Shown here one piece after another: positions 13,388-25,743 of a stretch of 64,000 nt of DNA (position 1 is its first letter; every line of letters begins with the position of its first letter). The notes under the pieces were generated by a model, which worked only from the letters and a program-made list of their open reading frames with translations, did not search any database and was not told the DNA's origin. This DNA comes from Paramarasmius palmivorus. Lineage: Eukaryota; Basidiomycota; Agaricomycetes; Agaricales; Marasmiaceae. The DNA is taken from assembly GCA_037176845.1 (NCBI GenBank), contig JAYKXP010000055.1, positions 1 to 64,000 of the forward strand, given 5' to 3'. The position numbers and the translations under genes are program-made.

Positions 13388-14998
13388 GTTCAGTCAATGT
13401 CGACGGCCACGCAGGAGGATGTTTTGCATAGTACTCACGATCTTTTACGATTTCTTTCCCCTCAATCTCTTTCTGATTCTAACATGACACGAATGTATAC
13501 TCTCCTTCTGGGATCTATCGATATCTAATTACATGTTGAATGAATACATGATACAACTTCGCTTTTTACATTTGTATGAGTGTGAAGAGGAATACAAAGC
13601 AGAGGATACTAATCAATGCGCGAAGGATTGACATCACCGAGATAGTCTCCAAGATTGAAGGAGATACGGTGGTAGAGGAGAATGGTATCGATGCGGGAAG
13701 GGAGTAGCACGCTGGTGTCGTCTACCGTGCTACAGGTGGTTGCCAGTAGCTGGAATTTATTCATCGTCGAGTCTTTTCGTTTTGGACACATACTCTAGGC
13801 TTTGAATACTATAGACTGTTTGATATTTACGATTCCAAGAGGTGTCTGATTTGTTAGCAGAAGAAAAGGTGCGAAGCATACGACGCGTGCGGCTCGCTCT
13901 TTCTCCACAACTACCATACTCTGACTCAAACTCTACAACACGATAGGTATGAAGACTTCTGAGTCTGTCTCTTCTAACCATATACTGCAGCTCAGAGTAA
14001 TAATTCTGTACACAGCTACCTCATTCAACAGTACACGAAGACTACCTAGTACCCAAGAACATGGACCTCCTCGATCTCCTTCCTCCACCGACTCGTTCTG
14101 ACGTCGTCTCCCTACGTTCGACTCACCAACGCCATGCTTTATCGACATAGATACCTCCTCAAGACTAGGCTATCCAATCCTGATGGTTCCTCAACCTTTC
14201 ACATTCGCGCTCAATACCACTCTGCATCCTCGACCATTCCTATCCATTCCCCTGCTCAACTGCCACACTATCCCCCTTATCCCGTACGTTTAGAGCCCCA
14301 GCGTCATCATCCCCATCCAGTGATGCTATTCTACCTTCAAAGTTTCAATGTCAAGCACACACCTCAGCATCCTTTCCACAGCCTATATCAACCAGCGCCC
14401 AGGCTCGCAATCGTATCGGCTCGGGGCCAAACTCAGGACTTGAACGCTGCATCCCTTGTTCTAAGCTCAGAGACGGTATGACGACGGGTGCATGAGGTGG
14501 TTCCAAGAGGCAGGAGGAGAGGAGACAAAGCGAAAAATGCGCAAGCAGCGAGATGGTGTCGTCTCGAGGACCTGTGGAGGAATGGTTGGGTTTTGATTTC
14601 GTGCTCTCTGTCTCTCGAGTGCTAAAACCTGTTCTTCAGGTCTGAGATTGCATGTGCATGGCAGACGATAACTGGAGAAGAAGGCAAGGTTCGAGGATCG
14701 TAACCTGTACACGGCGGGATATGGGGAACGGCAACTTCAATAGCGCGCAAGTTTTCGATGCCGTTTCATTCTAGAGCTTCGCCGATGACGGAGTACAATA
14801 TGCTTCATTGAACTATGATTCTGTATCGTAGATGCCTATCTCTTGTGTCTGCTAGTTAATACACATATAATACAATACAAGAAATGAACCTCTCACTGCG
14901 ACGAAACACAGCCCGAGTCAGAGTAATCATACTTAAGTACCAAGACATGTAGTCGGAACCCAAACAAACCTATGATCGCATGCCAGCCACTCTGGATC
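13388..14998. other. Intergenic stretch, no supported gene
   Basis: Short open frames occur on both strands (for example 14134-14481 plus), but composition and lack of motifs argue against coding. A Met at 14060 starts MDLLDLLPPPTRSD on the plus strand and stops after 29 codons. This may be the first exon of a broken gene. Confidence 0.4.
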
Positions 14999-16431
14999 TC
15001 ACTGACGGCTCTGCTTTCTCCCCCGAAGCCTCGGCCTCTTCTGTGCATCTTCGAGAAGCCGTTGTCTCTTTGGCGATGTTGGCTTGAAAGGGTTCCCTTT
15101 CTCCATTGATGCCGAGGTAGTCCGCTTGCGTTTGCGAGTGCCACTACCTTCAACAGATATGGACAAACGCGATGGGCCGGTGTTTGATGTGTCTTGATTG
15201 TCGCCATCCAATTCTGGTAGAGGAATTCTTAGTATAACAGTTGGGTACAAGAAGGGCAGGTAACCCACCGTGAACAGAACCAGAATCTTTAACCCTTACC
15301 CACTTCCATCGGTACTTCTTACCAGTCTCAGAGTCAATCTCGCACCCCCAAACGTGTAAGAGATGTATGAGCTGCTGCAAGGCCTGATCCCATTCCTTTG
15401 GGCTTGATTCATTGCTGAGTCTTCTCCAGGACAAGTCCAGTCGCTCTGCCGGATTCCTCATCCCATCTGAGAGACTGGGATCTGTACATTTTGTCAGAGT
15501 ACATTCTAGGTGGAGAGAGCAGGTCGGCTGTACCATAGACTAACCGCAAGAACCAGCTATTCACGAAAGTGTCATTATCACTGACCCAAAGTCGAAATTG
15601 ATAATGTCATACAAGGGACGAGCTACAGATCTAGTCAGCATACGTGTTGAAAAGGAAGAACAAGTATGTAGCACTGACGGTTCTTACTCATGAGATCGTC
15701 AAAGGTCCGTGAGAGATCCCGGAGAAGGTAGTCCAAATCCTCCACTTGCATGCTTACGATTGGCGTACGTTCTGTATCTACATGTAGCGTCAAAATTTGC
15801 GCTGGGGAAGGAAAACAGGAGGGTGTCCTACGATGGAATATCAACATGGGGATATTCGAAGAGTTGATAGCGAACAATTGAGGCGAACCGGGTTCTCTTG
15901 ATGAAGATCATGAATGGAGAGTCGAGGACATGAATGAGATCTCACCTTATTTCCGAGAACGTCTGGAAACCCCTTTTCCAGACCTTCTCAGCATCAGGAC
16001 CTTCGTACTTGACAAGGGTAAATTTGTTGTCCTTGTAGGGAAACAGTGCGATAGTTTGTGTCGTTACACGAGTATTCAGCCGTCCAAGTATCCTGATGCG
16101 CCCATCAAAGCGACAATTCCACTCGTATTGGGAAAGATCTTCATGGTGTATGTTCTCTAGAGCAATGATATCACTATGTATCGCCCTTCGGAACTATAAA
16201 CCATCCAGTGAGCGCATCGGCAAGGCAAATAGCCTTTATACTTACCTCGCCGTATTTCGTCTCTACCAATGGCAGAACAGGGCTCATATTGTTCGTGACG
16301 TGATTCCAATTCCCATGAACGATATTAGTTGTGTTGCTAGAATCGTTAAACTGGATCCCTTGCACGCAGTTGAAAGTACAGCTGGTCAGTGTGGTGGTGG
16401 CGGTAGTACCGTAGGATGCATTTGCGTTCAT
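14999..16431 (-). CDS. Array member B, with basic NLS-like tail
   Basis: Exon 1 (16431-16246, 62 codons) holds FNCVQGIQFNDSSNTTNIVHGN. After a GTAAGT...TTATAG intron, exon 2 reads FRRAIHSDIIALENIHHEDL and KYEGPDAEKVWKR. Exon 3 has LFAINSSNIPMLIFH. The microexon is the 10 bases CTCGTCCCTT. The helical exon has SSPKEWDQALQQLIHLLHVW. The last exon starts from an acceptor CTACCAG near 15220. It encodes a tail with GTRKRKRTT and SPKRQRLLEDAQKRPRLRGR, which look like nuclear localisation signals, and stops at 14999. Unlike A, E and J it lacks the KPRW ending. I see no frame break. The function is unknown; nuclear location is inferred from the tail alone. Confidence 0.72.
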
Positions 16432-16490
16432 TTTGAGCTCTCAAGTTGGGGCCAGCAAGGTGGGGAGATGGTAGGGCGGAATGCTGTAGG

Positions 16491-16570
16491 TTTTTATATT
16501 CAGTGTCAGCGGGCTTTGATAGGGAGCAAGCTTGCCTACTGTGGTTCAAGTTGGCAGCAGGGAGGATGTA
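16491..16570 (-). promoter_or_regulatory. Array-type promoter of member B
   Basis: Read in the gene direction, there is a GAATATAAAAAC TATA box about 60 bases before the start codon. It is preceded by CTATCAAAGCCCGCTG and the AGGCAAGCTTG block. The same order is found at members A, C, E, G and J. Confidence 0.6.
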
Positions 16571-17103
16571 GAGAGGTGCATCCTGTCACAATCTATAGCA
16601 GTCAGCCCAGGTGATGCCGATGTGTTCGGGTGGATGGATGGAGGTCGGTCATTGTTAGCAGCGTGTTTTGGGTGTTGGGCTAAGGATAGACCTGGGATAG
16701 TAGCACCATGGAGCCCTGCAAAGGGTATTTGAGGTCAGTAAGACGTTGATCCAACAAGAGAAAACGCACCACTAATGCAAGAAACGGGGCATCATACCGG
16801 CCGCGGACAACTCGGGCAACTCGGGCCATCCAATTATCGACGCATTTTCTCCCCTTTCACATTGCTCAACGCTCCAGATACAAATCATTAATTTGGCAGA
16901 GAAAGAAGAGTGGTGTAATGGCAGAGACAAGCATCAAATATAACGCCCGTATGCAACGCAACGCATCCAGGCACACCCCAAACTTCAAGACCCACCAGCT
17001 CGAGTCATTCCCGTCGCAAGGAGCGTCTCGGGGCTTCCAAGCATCATCCGGGCCTACTAAAACGCCTAACAGATCGGTTGGCCTTCGATGAGAGCCAAGC
17101 GGC

Positions 17104-17760
17104 TGAGTCTTGGTCTCACCTAGCATGCACAGCGTGTCTTTGTGATAGGTATATCATCCTGTATCATATTCTCCGTGTAGCCCTGTGACCGAACAGGCGA
17201 GTGGATACCTTCCAAGGTGTCTGTCTCTAAGATTGGCCGGTACGCCTTTGTTCTAAAGACGTACGATGTCTTCGGTGGTGGCAGAACATCAACAGGGATT
17301 ATGTCTTTCGCACTACCGCCCAGTTCTCTTGTTGGGTTTCTCATCGTGTAAGATGACTAGTCGACGCATCCAGGCTGGGGAGGTGTCCATGTTGAGAATT
17401 GGAACGATGTTGCTTGCTAGGTGAGCTGAGAAACGAGTAGAGTAAGTACACCCACACGTACATCGAAGTGATTGAATAGCATACCAGGAGCGTCAATACC
17501 AAGCAGGTCGATTACGATTCGTTGTAAGCAACGGATAAGGTGACGTAGAAGGTCTTCGTACAGTGCGCTATCTCTTTCCTGCACAAGCGATGGCCTTCCC
17601 GGACTTCGGTTTCCAATGATATCCTAGAATAATCGCTGTGCCCTAACCTGAGAATTCCCCATGGCCAGGTCTCCAGACGACTGATATGGGGTAATGACGC
17701 GTCTTCAGACCAAAGGCGTTTCTCTGATCTATTCACCCAAAACGGCCCATTACCAACAAC
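17104..17760 (-). pseudogene. Remnant of an unknown duplicated gene (17.5 kb copy)
   Basis: On the minus strand a run reads VIDLLGIDAPG, then a GTATGC donor-like site. At 37.9 and 46.3 kb the matching place reads VIDPVSIDHSG and VIDPVSIDISG before GTATG. The surrounding order of short blocks is also alike. No copy gives a long frame. The parent family is unknown to me. Confidence 0.35.
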
Positions 17761-18117
17761 CCAGGTTCAAGATCGGGAACCATGAAATCGAGGCATGGGA
17801 AGTGAAGGAGGTGAGCGACCGTTATGAGTGAAGAGGAAGATGCAGGACCGTAGGTGCGATGGTCATCGCCGTGGCTCTCGTTCAATAGGAATGATCAAGT
17901 ATAGCTGATGCTTTGTTCAAAGCTCTGAAGGGCCATAAGGAAAAGACAGGTTATCAGGACAAGAAGAAGATGCGGGAGAGATGCTCTCGCAGATGGAATG
18001 ACCAAAACTGGCGGCGGAGAGTAACAAAGTGCAGATGGGATCTGGTTTCGTCAACTTGGATACCATCCGTTAGCTAATCCAGTTTATTCCTTGTCGTCGC
18101 ATCCCAATTCTTGGGGC

Positions 18118-18460
18118 TCAGAGACGGAGTATCAAAAGAGTGTTGCATGGAGGACCCTGACTGTGTAAATTATAGTCAAAATATGGGACAAAAGGTCCAG
18201 AAACAGGTTGTACGCACTCAGAGTACGCCAATTTGATCTTGCCTCGTCCCTTGTTGTGTCTGGATGCCTTTTCCATCCGGATGGCTTTAGGTATCGTGAA
18301 GGTGTTGAAAGAGCCAGGAAAGAGCCGCGTTTTTCGTTCCGCGGACATGCCCCGGACCTACGGTAGCGGACCAGTCACACCGTAAACAACGCCGAACATG
18401 ACATATTCTCTTCGTTGTCCACATCCACCACGAATCCGATATCTGACATCCCTCAACCAA
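18118..18460 (-). repeat. Dispersed DVDNEE fragment, copy 1
   Basis: The minus strand reads FVVDVDNEEN, then a broken part, then RRSGACPRNEKRGSF and LSTPSRYL. The same order of motifs recurs at 27.4-27.7, 38.2-38.6 and 46.7-47.1 kb, always on this strand. Stops and shifts show that this copy is not intact. Confidence 0.5.
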
Positions 18461-19860
18461 TCCCACTCACCAGCGAGACAAGTCATCCTCGCTATTGGCC
18501 AAGCGGCGGTCATATCCATCATCGTCACCGTCTCCGCGACTAACGCTCCGACATGAAAGGGTTGTGCTTCTCAGAAACAGAGGTGCCGCATGGAGACTAT
18601 TAGAAGAGGCAACGTTCGAAGATGTGTACAGGCCTGATCAAGCGTTGGCCTCGCTGTCACATTCATAGCCAGATGGTTCAATCCCACCGACCTGTACTCC
18701 GCTACAAACGCGACCACACAAGGTGCTCTACCCATCGCTCCTTCACAGATACAGAATGTTTACCTCCTCCGCAGCAGCTCGTTATTCGCATCTGGACCAC
18801 TCAAAAATACCTGTCCGCCCACAACGTTGCTCCTCTGCAAATTCTTTGTGCAGCATTCATATTCTGTAGCGTCGGACATTTACGCGTGTTCTTGGCTTAG
18901 TGAGTTATCTTCTCTAAAGCGCTCTTTCTCCTCTAACATCGAATTTCTCATAGGAATGCACTACAACGTGGTGTTCACGTCCACCTCCTTGTTATCGTGG
19001 TCACCGCCAATCGCAATGAACGCTCATCCATCAACAGCCGACAGAATGCGCTTCCACGGCTTTCCGAACATCATTGACACCTGATTTTTCGAAGAGAGTT
19101 TGGTATCCTGGGCTGGCAGTTGGGGAATCGTTTACTCTGAAAGGCTCGGTCATCTCGACGCGTGTAGGAAAGAGGATGGTGTCATTCTCAGTAGCCTGTG
19201 AGTCTGGTTTTGCTCGACAATTGAGATTTACCTAACGATGACTCTTTGCAAACATCGTAGGTCGCGCTAGCTCCGTTGAATCGACACGCTCGGATCGCTG
19301 CTACAAGCAGGGCCTAGGGTTCTCGTGGCGAATCCAATCTCTGAATATCCGTCTCTACAATGTAGGTCAGTTCCTCGTAGGTCGATATACTGTCTCTAAT
19401 GCGAGCATCCAGAGGTGTTCATATTAAACCCAGCGCCCAATGTCCAGGAACGTTTTGAATTGAAGATGTCCTAACGTAAGTTCAAGATGGGGGCTTATAT
19501 CGTTTTCTTGATATCATACTTACAACGATTAGAAGGTTCCATCTTGGACCCGAAATGGGTACTAGCGCTGAGGATGCTGTATGCTGTGTGCTAACAGCTA
19601 GGGTCCATTGAGATAGATCAGTTCTTCGGGGTGCTGATACCAAATGCAACGAGAGATCTAAGATGAGAACCATCATCGAAGGAAGGCTAGCTTTGTATAA
19701 AGACGACCCACACCTTGTGTCTGCCTTCCTCATTCCTCCCATCAATACCCACTGTTTGTAGCATCGTGCCTGATAGTTACACTGACAGTATGTGTTGTGC
19801 GTATTGCGTGTAATAATAATGCTAACTAAAGCAATAGGTGTGTTCATAGGCAATCAATCA

Positions 19861-20235
19861 ATGTGGACGATGCCAATGAAACGTGCTTCTTCAAGTGTGT
19901 TCGTCCCCAGCCCTACTCCCAACACCTTTGATGGGGACTCGGACATACCAGGGAAGGAGTCTAATCTCTTTTCTTCCAACGATGTTCCTCGTTACAATGC
20001 TCGTTCAGAAAAGGAGCCTGGTGTTTATATTCCTCGGCGCCCTAACGCCTTCACGCTCTTCAGATCCTCTTTTCTCAAGAGTCAACATCTTTCGACTGAG
20101 GTTGAGACTGATCGCTCTACTTTGTCCAAAATGATCGGGCTCACCTGGCGAAACCTTTCTGACGACGAGCGCAAAGTATGGGAAGCGAAAGCAAAGGATG
20201 CTCTTGTCGAATATAAGCGCAAGTACCCTCACTAG
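19861..20235 (+). CDS. HMG-box protein, possibly the first exon of a larger gene
   Basis: The frame gives 124 aa from the Met at 19861. Residues 58-122 form an HMG box: YIPRRPNAFTLFRSSFL, then KMIGLTWRNLSDDERKVW, then ALVEYKRKYP. This is the MATA-HMG-like type common in basidiomycete DNA-binding factors. The frame stops right after KRKYPH, where relatives, as I remember them, continue with a Tyr and a basic linker. The stop may therefore be a real short end, the edge of an intron, or a break. A DNA-binding nuclear role is expected. The in-frame Met at 19870 is another possible start. Confidence 0.82.
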   Translation: MWTMPMKRASSSVFVPSPTPNTFDGDSDIPGKESNLFSSNDVPRYNARSEKEPGVYIPRRPNAFTLFRSSFLKSQHLSTEVETDRSTLSKMIGLTWRNLSDDERKVWEAKAKDALVEYKRKYPH

Positions 20236-20331
20236 GGAAGCGCCGTCGGCGCCGGCACATGACCTGGCTCGCTTCTAGGTATGCACACCGATTCCATGGA
20301 CAAAAACTTCTACCTAGGTATTGTTGGTCAG

Positions 20332-21108
20332 GAACCACAACACCCTTGCTCATCAGCATTGGTTAGATACTTTGTCACTGAATCCCAACTCTAAAGCAAC
20401 CACAGTGCGCAATATCGATTTATTATTCCGCTACCACAGCCGACCAAACAACACCTCGTTTATGACAAACAACACATCATATACAACCCCTTTCATTATC
20501 TCGGATCCCGCAGAACTGCCCTACCAAAGACACGACTATCCTTTTGTTACAGGAGGAGGATCAATGATTCCGGCTCTGTACCTCAATAAGTCTGTACCCA
20601 CAGATTTTTCTCCAACCATGATGCCATTAGGCTGTAATCCCAGCAGACCTTTGGATCTCCAGAGTCGGATGAGAAGGTGGTGGGATATGCCACTTGCTGA
20701 GGGATATGAAGGAGCGCAGGGAGGAGGTATCGCAGGTCTTGGGAAGTGCAAAGGAGCCATACCGCGAAGAGTACCAACACTTGCAGCAGCGGCGTACATC
20801 CGAATATAATCCAGCAACGACAACAGTGTGGGAAAGTCACCCAATATCATCGAGGCAGTGTTTCAATTGAACATGTCCGTTTGGATATCTCACGACACGT
20901 CAATCTACCCTACAGCGTGCAGAGCAGCCGTTTCGATGTCTCCAACGCTGGTACTCCAGTTTCTCGATCGGAATCGAATTCTTCAGGCCATGCATGGAGG
21001 GCAGCCGCTACTTCACAATCCCCATATTATTTGACGGCATCAACGTGTTCACAATCGTCATCATCGAGCGCGAGTACCTTTGCAAAGCCGACATTCCCGT
21101 GTAGTTGA
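20332..21108 (+). CDS. Possible further exons of the HMG-box gene or a separate hypothetical
   Basis: An open frame to about 20700 reads protein-like (AELPYQRHDYPFVTGGG, RMRRWWDMPLAEGYEGAQ). A second frame to 21108 ends in a Ser-rich segment (SPYYLTASTCS...). An intron near 20730-20790 would be needed to join them, and I cannot fix its ends. Ser-rich low-complexity tails are common in HMG factors, so this may belong to the gene just upstream. Joining across 20236-20331 would need a weak donor. Confidence 0.35.
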
Positions 21109-21680
21109 TCACACCGGCCATTGCAGTGTTCGTTTCAGCACTCCCAAACGTCACCATTTCGTTGAACGTGTCACTATCCCAGAGGAATTACGAAGGGGTC
21201 GTAGCGGGGAGCAAAGAATGCGAGGCATGGGTGCCTATGCATATAAAAAAAACATGTCCAAAGTTCTATTGTCAAAGACTCAAACCTTCGAGTACTACGA
21301 GATATTTGGCCGTCCAACGTCCACCGTTCACACCTCATCGTCTTCGAATTATCATGGTTCAGATCAACGCATTCACTTTCTTGTACCGTATTGTATCAAT
21401 TCTTGAGATCTATAGATATCTAGAGTGCTATAAACCATAGCATACTTTACAGAACCATCTCTTATTGTACATGTACATGTACATCGATTCACCGACTCAC
21501 TCATAGGCAGGTCAATCCACTTGCCAGCTCCACTGATTATCTGCATTTTGCGCTCGTTCTTGTTAACACGCTGTTGAGCCTTAGATCTTGAGATTAATAT
21601 GGACCGTTGGAAATTTTCAAGTGGGCGCCAATGCAACGCCAGCGCTCCCCTTGTTTGCTTCTATTTGAAAAAAAAAAATC

Positions 21681-22578
21681 AGCCACGTGAATAAGGAGCA
21701 GGAAGACCTGTGCGAGCCAGGTAAAGACGTGTTTAGACTTTCACGTATCAAAACCAAGGAAGGCACGAAGGAGAGGAAAGTGAGTGAGGTTGGTCCGAAA
21801 GATTTTGAACGTCGTGTTAAGATCATGCAGTTCAAGTTGGTGGGCAAGAAAGGTCAAGAGTTAGATGCTGCGATTCGAGAGTTCGACAAGTATCATGTAC
21901 CGGAAAGCATGGCTCATTTCGAGGAGGAAACATCCCAGTTACGAGCCCCGCCGCCAACGCCGCATGGGGAAGCAGAATACAACTCTCTCAAGTTTTCTCG
22001 TCGAGCTCAACGCTCCGAGTCTCCTGGTCCCCCGCCGCCTCTGATAGACCCGGAGCACGCTGCAGAGCACTTTAAAACAATGTATCAAGTTCCGCAGGAC
22101 TTTTCCCAGATACAGGCTCGAGCATCCCCATTTGTATGTTTTATTCAACCAGTATCTTGGTCTGTTTTCAACTCTCATCTCATAGGATCATACCACCTTC
22201 GCTTTCTCTGATCGATCTGATCCCCAGCAAGATAGCAATCTGTCCAGCACAAGCCCATTCGAAATGAATGCAATGGTACGGTGTTCCCGAGCAAGCTATG
22301 AAGTGCTCCTAGTAATGTCTTTTCAGCCGTCAATGTTTGCGTCAGCTTCAAATGTCTCTATCTCAGGCAAGGCAACACTCAACAATGTCGGACGGGATCA
22401 GTTCAATCATTCTGAACTCCACGTCGAATCGGATTTCCATCATTATAACAACCACAACCACAATTTAAATTCTAGTAAGGTTCCTACTTTGTGTACTCTA
22501 GGTCTCATTAATGATTGGATCAAAGCACACTATCATACAATAATTCAACGATCGTGTGCTGAAGAGCGTTGTCCCTGA
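21681..22578 (+). CDS. HMG-factor-like C-terminal part with an NNVGRDQ segment
   Basis: Three exons join in frame: from about 21681 to 22134 (TTT then GTATGT), then 22189-22275, then from 22327. Introns are about 50 bases and end CATAG and TTTCAG. The first exon has RKVSEVGPKDFERR and GKKGQELDAAIREFDKY, a segment I associate with the region after the HMG box in basidiomycete HMG proteins. Pro- and Ser-rich sequence follows. The third exon has KATLNNVGRDQFNHSEL and a His/Asn-rich run. That is the same kind of motif that opens the array genes. No HMG box lies directly upstream, so the 5' part is missing, or lies 1.4 kb away at 19.9-20.2 kb. The last 27-base GTAAGG...TAG stretch can be read through. 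Confidence 0.5.
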
Positions 22579-22855
22579 CTCCCCAGCGGCACCTTCTTGC
22601 TTAGATGCCCGGACTACACCAACAGTACTTGGAATGACTGAGGGATCGGATAGCTTGGAGAGGAGGAAGGACCAGTTGAACGTTCCCGGACAGTTGAAAG
22701 CCCTTGTAGTGTCTGAAGGATCGGATAACATAGAGCTTGCGGAGGATCATACTGCGCAATTGACGATAGGTACTTGTACGATGGACGAGTACACCGTAGG
22801 GAATATTGTGCGTCCAGTACGCCCATACTGTAGAGGTATTCGCTATAAACTATAG
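22579..22855 (+). CDS. Short hypothetical frame after the NNVGRDQ exon
   Basis: This open frame contains an imperfect internal repeat (MTEGSDSLERRKDQ, later VSEGSDNIELAEDH) and stops at 22855. It may be a last exon of the gene just upstream, but the phases I tried do not join. The repeat is the only sign of constraint. Confidence 0.25.
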
Positions 22856-22859
22856 ATAG

Positions 22860-25743
22860 CAAGGGAATACATACGATAATAGCGGAAAATTCTATATCAA
22901 AGCTTTTGAGATAGAACTCTGTTGAAGGAAAGAGGTCGCGGAGAGACGGGCGTGTTCTTGACTCTTTTCCACCACCATCGATCTTTCCAGTGACACAAAC
23001 TAGTTCTTTTTATCTTATGATATCTAAAGTCGTTGGAAGATTTGCGTAGAGAGTGTTTCTCTTACCTGGCAGTCTTCATATCTTCTCCGTACCGATGAGC
23101 CCTAGAGCGGATGCTGCGGCTCGAAGCTTGAAGCATAATAGTCTACACCCGGATAAAGACACGGGTGTAGGGCTCCAACTTCAAGAACGCGCTGAGTACT
23201 CCAAGGCCGTGTCATGAAGTGGTGTTGACGTTATGAGACTAGGAATAGCATCAAAGAGGTAGCACGCACCTGCAACCCGGAACTACTCAAACGTCGACCG
23301 GCATAGTGAACAAAACGTGCGTTTTCTCTTGGAAATGAGTCACAAGCATTCTACCAGGGATTCACGATGAGAAAGTGACCTGTTGTATCTGACATGCATA
23401 GGATTGAGGCATGTATTCCGTTAGGCTCTTTGAAGAGAACGAGGAAGGAAATGCCAATGTGGTGGTGCTCAAGTGACAAGGCGCAAGCTTTGGGTTTCGG
23501 CGCTTGTTGAACGTTGCACTGCTCCTCTATGTAGTAATGTACTATGCCATTCCACTGCCTTTCCTCCGTCGTGTCCCCCTCGATATCTCGCCTACGATTC
23601 GACCGCTATAGAGAAGATTCGGTCACACTCAGTAGTAAACCTTCACACAAGCATCGTTCGTCAACGCAACTTACCGATAACTCGAAGTCGTTCTGCATCT
23701 TTCAGCGGTTCCTTCTCTTCAACTTCCCAGCGCCATGATTCACCGACGTTCACCAACAAAGGTACGTAGTCAGTTTTTATATCTGGGCTAATAAACCTCA
23801 TCCCTTCGGCTAGTTTCCTCTGCCTTCCAGTATAACCACAACATCCAGCAACTCCACATCCTCAACCTCAATCGTTTCAATCCACCTCTATTCCACTTCG
23901 CTAGCACACCATCCCACACGTATCCTATCCATGAAGCTGGAGTATCAGTCATAGTCCCGCTATACCCCAAAATGCAACCAACTCTCTCGATAAAATGCCG
24001 TGCAACCCTTTCCGCGACCTCTCACACTCACCTCACGAGTTTCGCTTGAGCGTACAAACTCAAATTCTCGCCCTGGATGTGCAGAACCTCGTTCGAGAGC
24101 TGAAATTGCGGCTTTTTACGATAGATCAAGCTAGAATGGGGTACACCAGTCTTGCTCCCGGTACTCTAGTCCGACTTCTGAGTCTTTTTTCCCCAAATTC
24201 TCTAGGTATATTCCGAAGCAACGGTCTCTGTAACCTGTCATCTTCGTTCACCGATGGACCTGTGACCCAAAGCTTTGGTGTTTCGTTTCCGCAACGAGGG
24301 TATATCCCAACTTGAAGTCAAGGCTCCTCTCAATGCAAATGTCGAAGGTGCCGTTATCGTCAGGAAGAGAAAAGCAAAGAGACGTAGAGCTGGCTAGAGA
24401 AGGATGCGTTGTGAAATGTGCGCAACCCTAGGATTTAGGTTTAAGGGGCGAGTGAGCAACTCGGCCATCTTGAATCCTCGGGATGAAGCTATGGAATTGT
24501 ACACGACATTTTTTACTTGGTATTCGGTATGTCTTGGCTTGTTTGATGTTCGAACCTTCATCTTACATGTGGCTTTCAATTTCACCTGAAGATCGGAATA
24601 CGCCGCCGCAGTGAACCATCTCGATTATGATCTGCGCCTTCGACGAGCGTTATGGCTCTTGCCTGGACGCATTCGGATGTATTGAGGCATCGGGAGCCCG
24701 TCGATGTGCATTAATCGTCCAGGTACCCTTGAGGCAGTTGCTATCATAGCCAAACTACGTCTACTCTAGCTTCAGGTGGTCGCCGATTATCGAAGCTTGA
24801 GGTATCTCGAATTCGAGACTGTCATGAAGGATATGCGGAGGGTATGTTTCCTGAGCTCTTTACCGGTGCACCAACCTTACCGTTTCATCGCACAGTTCTC
24901 GAACATTAGCTCAAAGTCGTACTTTGACTGTTTGTAGCATGGAAATATAGCAATATACACAGGCTTGTCACCAACCAGTCACATTTCTCAATCTCCCGCT
25001 TCGTGAAGTCTACCATGGGCTCGTATCGAGCATCAGCGGCGTACGCCCTTGAGAACGCATGCGCGTAAGCTTAAAAGAAAGCGAGAAGGACATAACTTAA
25101 CAATCGAGATCCAGCCTCCTCGGCACTGACAGATCAAGGCCTCAGCGCAGAAGCTCGAAGCTCTAGGTTGGTGATTAGAGACTTGAAGATCTTGGGAGAT
25201 TGCGCTTGAGACGGCAGATTTTATTTTGAGGTATTGAGAAACTCGAGTACCTGCTCGAAAGCCCAATGAATTGGTTAGCATGCGTTTACCTTCGAGAGCT
25301 GAAAGGCGAAATTGTAGTCTCACCTTAGTGTGTATAGCGTGTCTTCGAGATCGGTATGTCACCTTGTACATCTTCCAGGTTGCTTCCAATTGCACGTACG
25401 CCTCTCATTGAATAGGTGAACAGATATACCTTTCGCGGTACCTATCTCCGTCATGATACACATTTCGCGCCTCGCTGGTCAAACCAGAAACCGAGTCAAA
25501 CCTCCGAAGAATAACAGTACGGGGATGACTATCGGAGAGGAAAACTGGACTCGAGGGGCTAGACCGCCGATATAAACTTTATCATCCACGAGTGAGCAAC
25601 TTGAACTCTCAGTCAGAAATCCGAATGCACACAACCGAGGATCTCAGCAGTTCAGGACTGTTTTATACATGTACTACTTGAAGCTGTACTGGACCTGCAA
25701 AAACTAAGCAGGATCATAAATCGATCTTTCGAAGCGAGGGACT
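22860..25743. other. Gene-poor stretch with plus-strand remnants
   Basis: Around 23.9-24.9 kb short plus-strand frames (ILNPRDEAMELYTTFF, MKDMRRVCF) resemble, in order and spacing, pieces at 41-42 and 49.5-51 kb. All appear to be decayed copies of one gene of unknown family. A minus-strand frame at 25033-25395 has no known motif. No intact gene is supported. Confidence 0.4.

Larger units (their letters stand above)
16571..19860. other. Gene-poor stretch with two kinds of remnants
   Basis: Apart from the remnants listed separately at 17.1-17.8 and 18.1-18.5 kb, nothing convincing is seen. Open frames at 18.6-19.1 plus and 19.5-19.85 minus lack motifs and splice partners. Confidence 0.4.

Noticed and set aside
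21462..21486. TGTACA repeat run near 21.47 kb as a regulatory site
   Set aside because: It is a short palindromic simple repeat with no link to a gene start that I can show.
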